Shown piece after piece: positions 1 to 6,873 of a DNA stretch of 64,000 bases. This DNA is from Paenibacillus sp. V4I3 (GTDB taxonomy: Bacteria > Bacillota > Bacilli > Paenibacillales > NBRC-103111): the NCBI RefSeq assembly GCF_030817215.1, contig NZ_JAUSZA010000001.1, positions 3,508,501 to 3,572,500 on the forward strand, given 5' to 3'. How positions within the stretch are numbered: position 1 is the stretch's first letter; every line of letters starts with the position of its first letter. The notes under the pieces were generated by a model. It worked only from the letters and a program-made list of their open reading frames with translations, was not told the origin of the DNA and made no database searches. Both the position numbers and the translations under genes were made by a program.

Positions 1-180
1 GCAGACGGTGATTATCTGAAGTTCCGTTGCCCGCATGCGATGGGTAAGGTCGATTGCCCACTTGGTGGGATGGTAGCTTGCTCATCTTCCAATATTTGAA
101 CGCGATTGTGCTGCTCGTATCTGCGCTTTCTATGGCTCAACAGAATAACCAGATCGCTGTTTTAATTCCGAATGTCTGAA
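1..180 (+). pseudogene. Transposase remnant, internally deleted, cut by the window edge
   Basis: Frame 1 encodes a cysteine-containing stretch with KFRCPHAMGKVDCP, which I recognise as typical of insertion-sequence transposases common in Paenibacillus and Bacillus. That frame stops near base 108. From about base 101 a different frame encodes LNAIVLLVSALSMAQQNNQ and ends at the TGA at 178-180, which resembles the extreme C-terminus of the same kind of transposase. The catalytic middle and C-terminal DDE region between the two parts is missing, so this is an internally deleted, inactive copy. The exact IS family is not certain from sequence alone. Confidence 0.6.
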
Positions 181-275
181 ATTCTGCAGGTCTGCCCATT
201 TTTCGAACTTCGCTACAAAGTAGTTGTTACCACTGCGTTCAAACGAGAGTATCTACCCGTCTTTTAATCTGTTAT

Positions 276-295
276 GGAATTATGCAAAATGCTCA
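276..295 (+). repeat. 20-bp direct repeat, copy 1 (possible IS end)
   Basis: The 20 bases GGAATTATGCAAAATGCTCA occur here, about 95 bp after the transposase stop codon, and again in the same orientation at 3005-3024. The position beyond the transposase end suggests it is part of an insertion-sequence terminus. Bases 296-369 show nothing I can interpret. Confidence 0.6.
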
Positions 296-369
296 ATTGA
301 TAAAAGGGAACCGAAACAAAAAAATGTGGTTATGAACTCTAATATATCAGGTTCCGAATTTAATGATTG

Positions 370-602
370 TTTTGCGAATCATGTAGTATTCAAACCTACA
401 GTGGTAAGGGACTTCCCCTTCTTTTGCAGGGTTATCCAACTTCGCCAGCCAACACGGTTAATACCGCCTGTTCCGGGGGTTGCTTTCCAGTCCTCCGCAC
501 CCTGCCTCACGGCCAGAGCACTACTGGTCAGCTATGCGCTTCCGCCACCTTCCGGTGCGTTCGGGACTCTCACCCGTTAGTACGATGCGCTGCCAAGCGC
601 AC
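370..602 (-). ncRNA. Group II intron 5' remnant (domain I), probably bacterial class C
   Basis: Read on the minus strand, the element begins at 602 with GTGCGC, matching the GUGYG 5' end of group II introns. It continues with ACTAACGGGTGAGAGTCCCG, a segment typical of domain I in bacterial group II introns, and stays recognisable to roughly base 370. No intron-encoded reverse transcriptase (LtrA type) and no domain V/VI hairpin is present in the window, so this is a truncated 5' part. Its first base lies directly after the T-tract of the nuoN terminator, which is the characteristic insertion position of class C introns. The 3' boundary is an estimate. The short open frames overlapping it on the plus strand are not real genes. 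Confidence 0.6.
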
Positions 603-634
603 AAAAAACCTTTCCGGGTTAGCGGAAAGGTTTT
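603..634 (-). terminator. Rho-independent terminator after nuoN
   Basis: An 11-bp perfect stem (AAAACCTTTCC at 605-615 pairing with GGAAAGGTTTT at 624-634) has an 8-base loop. On the minus strand it is followed by a run of T, and the group II intron remnant starts at the next base. Confidence 0.75.
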
Positions 635-668
635 ACGAAGTTATACTTTTGCATGCGCTCGGCTCGCA

Positions 669-1085
669 TTATTTCATCATGAATAAATCTTGCGTCATTG
701 TAAATACGCTGCCGATCCAGCCGAGTACGCCTTGCGGATAGAAACCCATCACGAGCATCACCGCCGTGCACAGCCACAGCGTAATGCCGAGCGGCGTGCT
801 TACCCTTATTTCGGCACCTTCGTAGTCGCTGCGCATGAACATTTGCCGGTTGAAGCCGAAGTAGTAATAATACGAGACGACGCTTGTGCCGATCATAATG
901 CCCGCCAGCCAGTAATGCTGCGTCTGGATCGAACCGAGCAATATGTGCAGCTTCCCGAAAAATCCGCCCGTTACCGGCAGGCCGGCCAACGACAGCACGA
1001 GAATGACGGCGGCCGCCGCCGTCCACGGAGCGCGGAAGTAGAGTCCCGCGAAGCCGTGCAAATCGCCGTCGGCGATATGGTGCAC
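669..1085 (-). pseudogene. nuoN: NADH-quinone oxidoreductase subunit N, C-terminal fragment
   Basis: The reading frame ending at TAA 669-671 encodes FAGLYFRAPW, LSLAGLPVTGGFFGK and hydrophobic segments through VLGWIGSVF. These are hallmark C-terminal membrane segments of NuoN, the antiporter-like, proton-pumping subunit of respiratory complex I. Only about 135 of the usual 480-510 residues remain. Just upstream the homology stops abruptly and the sequence becomes a rimI-like fragment. No other nuo gene is present here. It is a non-functional tail that kept its terminator. Confidence 0.75.
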
Positions 1086-1104
1086 ACCGATCAGCGGAAG
1101 CTCC

Positions 1105-1271
1105 AGCGAGAATGCGAGCGTTGTGGAACGCCCCGGCAGACCACGGAGTCGTAAACGCCTCCTGTTCGATGCGCAAATGGCGGGAATATCTTCTATTTTC
1201 ATCAGGCGAAACGCAATATGCCCGACTCCCTGATCGGGATGCTCCGCTCGCTGTTCCAACAAATGAGTCAT
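1105..1271 (-). pseudogene. rimI: Ribosomal-protein alanine N-acetyltransferase (RimI) N-terminal fragment, frameshifted
   Basis: One frame encodes IAFRLMKIEDIPAIC and the next frame continues EQEAFTTPWSAGAFHN. Joined, they give the conserved N-terminus of RimI, the GNAT enzyme that acetylates the N-terminus of ribosomal protein S18. A deletion of about one base near 1166-1172 separates the frames. The acetyl-CoA-binding core is absent because the sequence runs directly into the nuoN tail. The exact junction lies between about 1085 and 1110. Confidence 0.6.
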
Positions 1272-1358
1272 CTGGATTGTATGCTCTTATGATTCAGCCT
1301 CAAATACCACATTCGAAAGTTGTTTCAATCTATGCGGATACGTATGCTCCTGCAATGT

Positions 1359-2046
1359 TCAAAGAAGCCCCCTTAAAGCGATCGTATTTCGTCCCTTCTC
1401 ATGGATGTGGTAATATCGTATTTTTTCGATCAGATCCGCAGGAGACGAGTAGGTTTCGATTTCTTTTCCAACCGTATAATTGCGAACCAATTCCTCTCGT
1501 ACATCCGTAAGCTGAAAAGTACCGCATGCCGCGATTTCGAACGTTCTCGGATTGATAGAATGAGTGGGTAGTCTTCTGCTGTTCTTGTTGAATAGGGTCA
1601 CATCGTCGAATGCCCTGTGATTGTTGATTGCGATTTTTGATGCATTCAAGCATCGTGCGGATTGTTCAGGTGAAAATACCTCCAACCGGATTTTATCGGA
1701 TAACAACTTGGAATGAACTATGCTCTCCCAGCCCTGGCCTACAATTAGGGTTTGATATCGATTCAATTCGTGAGCGATTTGGTCAAAGAAAGCAATTCTG
1801 TTATGCCATTCCGTACCCAAAAAATAAACATCTACATTTTTAGGTATTTCTTCGTCCCGATGAATATCGCCGTATTGACAGCAAGCGGTAAATAGTGAAC
1901 TTGACTGTAACCCAATGACTTATAAAAAGCACGCAGCTGATTTCTTGCGTAAAAATATAGTCGTAATGGGAAGCAACTCCTGCCGTTACATCGGTATTTC
2001 GAGTTAATGTCGGTTCCGATCTCCTTTGCGAAACATTTCCTGCCAT
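1359..2046 (-). pseudogene. CgeB-like glycosyltransferase / spore maturation protein, decayed
   Basis: Three successive minus-strand frames carry one homologous protein. The first (from about 2046) has SHYDYIFTQEISCV, the second (about 1935-1855) has FYKSLGYSQVHYLPLAVNTA, and the third (1359-1850) has FLGTEWHNRIAFFD and NPRTFEIAACGTFQLTD. The last motif is typical of the C-terminal glycosyltransferase part of CgeB-family proteins, which in Bacillus act in late spore-coat maturation. Two frameshifts are needed to join the parts, and the N-terminal part before about 2046 is missing. The intact methyltransferase lies immediately upstream on the same strand, so the two probably once formed a glycan-modification operon. 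Confidence 0.65.
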
Positions 2047-2053
2047 ATCGCCA

Positions 2054-2749
2054 TCAAAGCTTGGAATTATGGATCAGTTTGGCAATCCTTTTATTAAGCA
2101 GCTCATCAGCTTCAGTAGCCACTTCGAGCAAGACGCCCAGCCCGAAATGCGATGAGACGCGATGTAACTGAATGTTCCTCTTCGTATCAGCAAGGAAATC
2201 TTCTATTGCCGTCAGCACCCCGTTTTTTTCTCCATGTTCATAAAGAGCATTATTATGTCTGTGGTTTACGCCTCCTGGAACAACCTCCTTTACGCCAGGC
2301 AGCACACCTAGCGAGGAATAAGGCTTTCGGTAAGCTTCGGGAATGGAAGCCGGATTATAGTACATATCCCTTCTGCCATACGGCCACTCGATATCGTGTT
2401 CAAATACAAGAGGAAAACGCTCCATGGCATCAATCATTTTTAATTCGTGAAAAACGGTATACCAGTTATGGTCTCCGTCAATTAAAACGACGTCGCAATG
2501 CTTAATTGTTTTTAAAGCCGTCAAGCTTAAATCCCGAATGAATTCGAACCGGTCACCGTACGCCTCATTTGCTTTCTGCACATTGAACATGGGGGCCGGA
2601 TCGATGCAGATTAATTTGCTGTCCGTAGCTTCGCAGTAGCGAAGCAAGTTGGCTGTGTTCAAACCGTCCGCGCAGCCGATTTCAACAATGACTTTTGGAC
2701 GAATCATGTTGAAGATCGGTTGAATAAGCGGGTCCCAAAATCTCTTCAT
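2054..2749 (-). CDS. Class I SAM-dependent methyltransferase
   Basis: The protein (231 residues) has a Rossmann-type methyltransferase core: VIVEIGCADGLNTANLL is SAM-binding motif I, LICIDPAP supplies the acidic residue that normally contacts the SAM ribose, and VVLIDGDHNWYTV follows as the fourth strand motif. It belongs to the Methyltransf_24 type often found in glycan and surface-polysaccharide clusters. I place the start at the ATG at 2749, preceded by AGAGAGGG at suitable spacing; an upstream in-frame GTG at 2818 lacks a ribosome binding site. The substrate is unknown. It is followed by the decayed CgeB-like gene, so its original pathway partner may be lost. Confidence 0.75.
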   Translation of the reverse strand: MKRFWDPLIQPIFNMIRPKVIVEIGCADGLNTANLLRYCEATDSKLICIDPAPMFNVQKANEAYGDRFEFIRDLSLTALKTIKHCDVVLIDGDHNWYTVFHELKMIDAMERFPLVFEHDIEWPYGRRDMYYNPASIPEAYRKPYSSLGVLPGVKEVVPGGVNHRHNNALYEHGEKNGVLTAIEDFLADTKRNIQLHRVSSHFGLGVLLEVATEADELLNKRIAKLIHNSKL

Positions 2750-3004
2750 ATTTACCCTCTCTTCTTCTATAATTTGGTAATTCACGTCATAATTGCTCAA
2801 AGAGCGCGAAGCAACCACACTTAGGTAATGGAGGTTTGCTTCATTGTACGTGCGGGATGGATATTGTGAAACGGCAATTGTACGGTCTCGTGATTAAAGA
2901 GACATCCGGTTGCCCGCATTTCCCACCATATCCGCTTCATCATCGACTTATCGTAATTATCGTTTGTTAATCGTGTTTGATTCTGCTGTCTAGTTCTCAA
3001 TCAC

Positions 3005-3024
3005 GGAATTATGCAAAATGCTCA
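3005..3024 (+). repeat. 20-bp direct repeat, copy 2
   Basis: Identical to bases 276-295 and in the same orientation. No transposase lies next to this copy, so it may be a solo insertion-sequence end left by deletion or recombination. Confidence 0.6.
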
Positions 3025-3052
3025 TGTAAAAAGTTTCTTCATTATAATAAAG

Positions 3053-3101
3053 AAAAAAGGCTAATGCATTGATAAATAGAATCAATGCATTAGCCTTTTT
3101 T
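3053..3101. terminator. Strong bidirectional terminator
   Basis: A perfect stem of about 20 bp (AAAAAAGGCTAATGCATTGAT and its complement) encloses a short loop, with T-runs on both strands. It lies downstream of the minus-strand glycosyltransferase that ends at 3246. Confidence 0.8.
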
Positions 3102-3245
3102 GTAGAAAAGAACCCCAATAAAAATTCTTATCAGTTTGATTACTTTGTCTATAAGAATGCTCCCATCAACAACACTAAGCACAAATACAGAATAACAGGA
3201 GACTTGTTTCGATGAGGAGGTTACATTTTTCATCCTTGTAGGGGT

Positions 3246-4778
3246 TCACGGCAGCACAATCACTTTCTCCTTACATGAAGCGCAAAACTTGGCATATTGG
3301 ATACAAGTTTCTAATGAATCATTTGGCTCCATTGGCCACCATCGGATTGCCCCCGTCGGCGCCTTCGACGCAAAGGTCTCGATTTCTGGTGGAACACGGC
3401 CTACAATCACTACCTCGATCTCCTTAAAGCTGGTTTCAATGCCCTTTTGAAGAGTCATAAATAATTGGGTATGCTTTTTTGCAGGACAGGAATGGGAGAT
3501 AGGAAACAATATCGAAACTCTGGACAGATCTTCATGAATGATATGAGCAGATTTCCGGGCAGGATCATCTGTAGATGTCTCCCATACACGACTATATGGC
3601 AGCACTTGATCGGGTAAACCCAATTCTTTCACTCTCGCATAGATTCTCTGATGATAATAACTTTTTAGTTCTTTTACGAGAATCTGAATCTGCTTATTTC
3701 TAAGGAAAGTGGAGTTATCTCCATTTTCATTCCGATATTGGATATAGAGTAAATCGGGAATAGCTGCATACTGAGTACAAAGAAACGTCCGAATTAGCAT
3801 GTCGTAATCGTCAGCCACCAATAGTTCAGCACGATGGCCACCTATCAGATGGTAACAATCCCGCGTCCACGCACGAGGATGATTCGGTAAACCGACCAAA
3901 TGACGAAGGGTATTCCCATTGATAGTTGTATGTTTTTGCACATTTTGCCATCGGTTCATTTCATGAAGCCAGACTCGATAATGTATACTATATCCAAAAC
4001 CACAATCCCAACCATACCAATGAGCATGATGGCTCCCTACGTGCACCTCTGTACAATCCCCATAAACAAAACCACATTCAGGGTGTTGTTGAAATGCATG
4101 GACGATCTTCTTTAGACAGTCAGGAGTTAACTCATCATCATGATCCATTTCTACTAAAATTTCTCCTGTACACAGACCTGCTGCATGCCTTTTGGTTGCC
4201 CCAATGTAGCCATTGCGGGAATCTTGGCGATATCTCCGCACACGGGGATCGTCTAGTGGAAGCAAGAATTGGTTGTATGTCTCATCCTCATCACCAGAGT
4301 CATCTACAATTACCCATTCCCAATTAGGGTAAGTCTGATTCAATAGAGAGCGATAAGGTCGCTGAATTTTATCTTTGGACTTATAGCTAGCTGTGAACAC
4401 GGACACTAAAGGTGTATCTGAAGAAAAACGAGTAGCGGGAATCATCCTATTTTCAGGGAGGGGATCGGTTCGGCTGAGCCAGCAGTAAAATAAATGAAAG
4501 GGTTGAATCTCTTCTGGAGAATTGAAGTGTAACCAACGTTTTCTCTCGTGTGAAGGTAACGCATTTAGTGTTCTAAATTCTTCCCACCCCGTTCCCAACG
4601 AAACGTAGACGCGAGGTTTTTTTGGGTTAATATCTAATAATGGATCATCAGGTCCATGCAAATTCACTGTGATGCGGCTTTCTTCCAGTCTCATTATAAA
4701 TTCTTTCAATTCATCCATTGAAATCTTCCTAGAAACAAATAGATGAGTTGTCAAGAGTGGAGTGAAATCCAATGACAT
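3246..4778 (-). CDS. Family 2 glycosyltransferase, two-domain
   Basis: After an N-terminal region of about 125 residues without clear homology, a GT-A fold glycosyltransferase starts with PLVSVFTASYKSKDKIQRPY and WVIVDDSGDED. The metal/nucleotide-binding acidic motif is in VEMDHDDE. It would transfer a sugar from a nucleotide-sugar onto a glycan or protein. The last roughly 95 residues (SRVSILFPISHSCP through KEKVIVLP) look like the beginning of a second GT2 domain that stops before its acidic motif, so the protein may be truncated. Start: the ATG at 4778 has AAGGAGA at 6 bases; the ATG two codons upstream is too close to that site. It is transcribed divergently from the second glycosyltransferase. 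Confidence 0.75.
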   Translation of the reverse strand: MSLDFTPLLTTHLFVSRKISMDELKEFIMRLEESRITVNLHGPDDPLLDINPKKPRVYVSLGTGWEEFRTLNALPSHERKRWLHFNSPEEIQPFHLFYCWLSRTDPLPENRMIPATRFSSDTPLVSVFTASYKSKDKIQRPYRSLLNQTYPNWEWVIVDDSGDEDETYNQFLLPLDDPRVRRYRQDSRNGYIGATKRHAAGLCTGEILVEMDHDDELTPDCLKKIVHAFQQHPECGFVYGDCTEVHVGSHHAHWYGWDCGFGYSIHYRVWLHEMNRWQNVQKHTTINGNTLRHLVGLPNHPRAWTRDCYHLIGGHRAELLVADDYDMLIRTFLCTQYAAIPDLLYIQYRNENGDNSTFLRNKQIQILVKELKSYYHQRIYARVKELGLPDQVLPYSRVWETSTDDPARKSAHIIHEDLSRVSILFPISHSCPAKKHTQLFMTLQKGIETSFKEIEVVIVGRVPPEIETFASKAPTGAIRWWPMEPNDSLETCIQYAKFCASCKEKVIVLP

Positions 4779-4967
4779 GTTCATTCTCCTTTCCTATATA
4801 TCCAACCAACTAGAGGTTCGTGTTGCTTCACAAATTAGTCTTCATAACCTTGTTCCATTCTTATCATCATCTTCTCACTCATTTTTCTTTTATATATATA
4901 TATATATGAACGGAAAATGTTACTCAATTTCGGACCCAAAGAATAAATCAGACTTTCAGTCTAATGG

Positions 4968-5189
4968 ATGTTCTATAGAATTTTTTATCGGTTGGAGTCT
5001 ATTGCCGATGCGATAACAATATATTTTAGTGAAAGAAAGGAGTTGATATTCGTCAAACATGATAATAACGAGTATTGGATGAATACTTTGATCGCCGAGG
5101 ATGTCGCAACAATCACCTTTGGTGTGACAACTGAACATACTGAACATATTAGAGAAAAGAGGAGTCATCTTGGGACGTCCATTAGTTAG
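4968..5189 (+). CDS. Small hypothetical ORF upstream of the glycosyltransferase
   Basis: An open frame of 73 codons ends 20 bases inside the next gene. Its C-terminal part (YWMNTLIAEDVATITFGVTTEH) looks protein-like, but I do not recognise a family and there is no convincing ribosome binding site at its ATG. It could be a translationally coupled leader, the tail of a lost gene or chance. The 391-base gap between the divergent glycosyltransferases otherwise holds a TA-dinucleotide run near 4890-4907 and probably both promoters. Confidence 0.25.
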   Translation: MFYRIFYRLESIADAITIYFSERKELIFVKHDNNEYWMNTLIAEDVATITFGVTTEHTEHIREKRSHLGTSIS

Positions 5190-6033
5190 TATAGTCATAC
5201 CTGCTTATAATCGGCCCCATACTCTACAAGTAGCCATCGACAGTGTATTGGAACAAACCTATCCGAATATCGAAATCATCATATGTGATGATAGTACAGA
5301 TGATGGTGTACAAGAAATGCTTAATCCTTATTTACACGCTTTCCCTCAGATCAAATATCATAAAAACGAACAGAATCTATTCCTTGAAAATTGGCACAAA
5401 TGCTTTGATCTAGCGTCAGGGGAATATATCAATTACTTAATGGATGATGACGTGTTTCATAAAGAAAAAATAGCGAAAATGATCTATTTTTTTAATGAAT
5501 TTGAAAATATTACACTGGTCACATCTTATCGACAAACCATCAATGAATCAGGGGGATTTCTCCCGCCTCTCCATGCAACGGCTAGGCTATATGAAGAAAC
5601 AAGGATATTAGATGGAAAAATGTTAGCAAATGTTGCATTAACTCGTTGTCTAAATGTGATTGGCGAGCCGACGACTGTGTTATTTAGAAAAAAAGACCTT
5701 ACTGAACAATATGGCGTATACAAAGGGAAACAGTATTCACTTATCAATGATTTAGCTGCCTGGTTGTCTTTGCTATCCAAAGGTAAAGCTGTCTATATTC
5801 CGGAAGCACTAAGTTATTTTCGATTACATCCGAATCAAAACAACAATAAACTGGGTCTAAATGCATTTAGTGAATGGTTAGATATTATGATTGCCTCAAG
5901 AGAAGGTGGATTTCTTGAAACGAACGAGTTATTTAAAACTGCACTTCATTCTTATCGTGAACGTGTAAAGGGGCATCAACACTTTGTAGAAGATATCAAG
6001 CGGATTGAAATAATATTAAAAACGCTAGACTAA
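5170..6033 (+). CDS. Family 2 glycosyltransferase
   Basis: A 287-residue single-domain GT-A protein. It opens with VSIVIPAYNRPHTLQVAIDS, continues with IIICDDSTDDG (nucleotide-sugar binding) and has YLMDDDVFHKEK as the DXD-like metal site. The length and absence of a signal peptide or membrane segments fit a cytoplasmic glycosyltransferase for surface or spore glycans. The start is a TTG at 5170 preceded by AGAGGAG at 5 bases; no in-frame ATG occurs before the conserved first strand. Base composition is AT-rich like the divergent neighbour. The acceptor is unknown. Confidence 0.75.
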   Translation: MGRPLVSIVIPAYNRPHTLQVAIDSVLEQTYPNIEIIICDDSTDDGVQEMLNPYLHAFPQIKYHKNEQNLFLENWHKCFDLASGEYINYLMDDDVFHKEKIAKMIYFFNEFENITLVTSYRQTINESGGFLPPLHATARLYEETRILDGKMLANVALTRCLNVIGEPTTVLFRKKDLTEQYGVYKGKQYSLINDLAAWLSLLSKGKAVYIPEALSYFRLHPNQNNNKLGLNAFSEWLDIMIASREGGFLETNELFKTALHSYRERVKGHQHFVEDIKRIEIILKTLD

Positions 6034-6133
6034 AAATCTAGATTTGTATCTCAGGCTTGCTTAAAAATACGAAAACGAAAATATACAAAACTTTATACCC
6101 GGTGCTTCTTACCACGTGAAATTTGGCAAATAA

Positions 6134-6181
6134 AATAAGCATAATTAACAGTGAAATATATCATTGTTAATTATGCTTATT
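6134..6181. terminator. Long AT-rich inverted repeat, probable terminator
   Basis: A 21-bp stem with one G:T pair surrounds a 6-base loop. It lies about 100 bases after the glycosyltransferase stop and is followed by a weak T-rich tail. It also faces the end of the decayed AraC gene. Confidence 0.5.
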
Positions 6182-6194
6182 TGAGATGAGTGAT

Positions 6195-6721
6195 AAGCGA
6201 CTATCGGTAAGTAAAATAAAACGGGTTATGAAAGCCAAGCCGTTCGCTAATTTCCGAGACATTTAATGAAGTGGTACGCATTAGATGCAGGGCTTTATAT
6301 ACGTCCGACATGTAGATCCGCTTTTCCAGACGCTTTCACTTTTTCTCGGTTAGATGCCGATTGATGCAGGATCAGGAATAACTGATACGCCTGTATACTG
6401 ATTTCCGTCATACCGTGCGGCCTTTGCTTGCGATAGCTTTCGATCATGGACTTTAAGCTCAAGACGTTATCCTACATGTATTTGAACTCGAGGACGGACG
6501 CACAGCATCAACCACTGTGTACAACACGAAGGGAGAAGCGGAGCTAGTAGTGAACGCAGAGCTGAGCAGTCGCAGCATATCTATTAGCGCAAGTGGCACA
6601 GAGGTGCAAATCATAAGCATGATTTTTGTCCTTGCCTTGCCATCAGTGATAATATCCTTTGAAATCATGGACGGTATATATTTTATAGTCCCAAAACAAC
6701 GGGTTCGAACAGTCGGTTCAT
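6195..6721 (-). pseudogene. AraC-family regulator, decayed, with internal deletions
   Basis: A clean start (GGAGGAATT then ATG at 6721) opens MNRLFEPVV, the same N-terminus as the intact AraC at 15943-16857. The frame then breaks. In other frames I read FKGYYH directly joined to GKDKNHAYDLHL (two motifs about 70 residues apart in the intact protein), then MIESYRKQRPHGMTEISIQAYQ. Near the end SLNVSEISERLGFHNPFYF gives the second helix-turn-helix of an AraC DNA-binding domain. Stops and frameshifts make it non-functional. It is divergent from the GH31 gene, as AraC activators of sugar genes usually are. Confidence 0.75.
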
Positions 6722-6764
6722 AATTCCTCCAAAGTGGATAAAATTCAAACATTTTCTCATATCT

Positions 6765-6799
6765 TATTATAACTTTTACTATGGACAGAGGGGTATAAT
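6765..6799 (+). promoter_or_regulatory. Putative AraC operator and -10 box for GH31
   Basis: ATAACTTTT at 6769-6777 is followed after exactly 16 bases by TATAAT at 6794-6799, about 75 bases before the GH31 start. The same arrangement with the same spacing occurs at 16907-16937 before the second GH88 gene, also beside a divergent AraC gene. Confidence 0.5.
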
Positions 6800-6873
6800 C
6801 AGAATAAATATCGTTTGATGTTGATAAAATTATTGGCTCGTTTTTTGGGCAAAACACAGAAAGAGGTTTAACG

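Larger units (their letters stand above)
2750..3245. other. Intergenic stretch with repeat copy and terminator
   Basis: No coding sequence is evident. It holds the second 20-bp repeat (3005-3024) and a long inverted repeat (3053-3101), entered separately. The remaining bases show no clear feature. Confidence 0.5.

Noticed and set aside
224..741. Overlapping plus-strand open frames of 68-124 codons
   Set aside because: They overlap the intron remnant and nuoN terminator on the other strand, have no ribosome binding sites and no protein-like conservation.
690..1154. 154-codon plus-strand open frame
   Set aside because: It is the antisense shadow of the nuoN and rimI fragments, whose minus-strand translations are recognisable.
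4887..4907. TA-dinucleotide run, possible regulatory repeat
   Set aside because: Short low-complexity sequence in an AT-rich divergent promoter region; nothing indicates a function.
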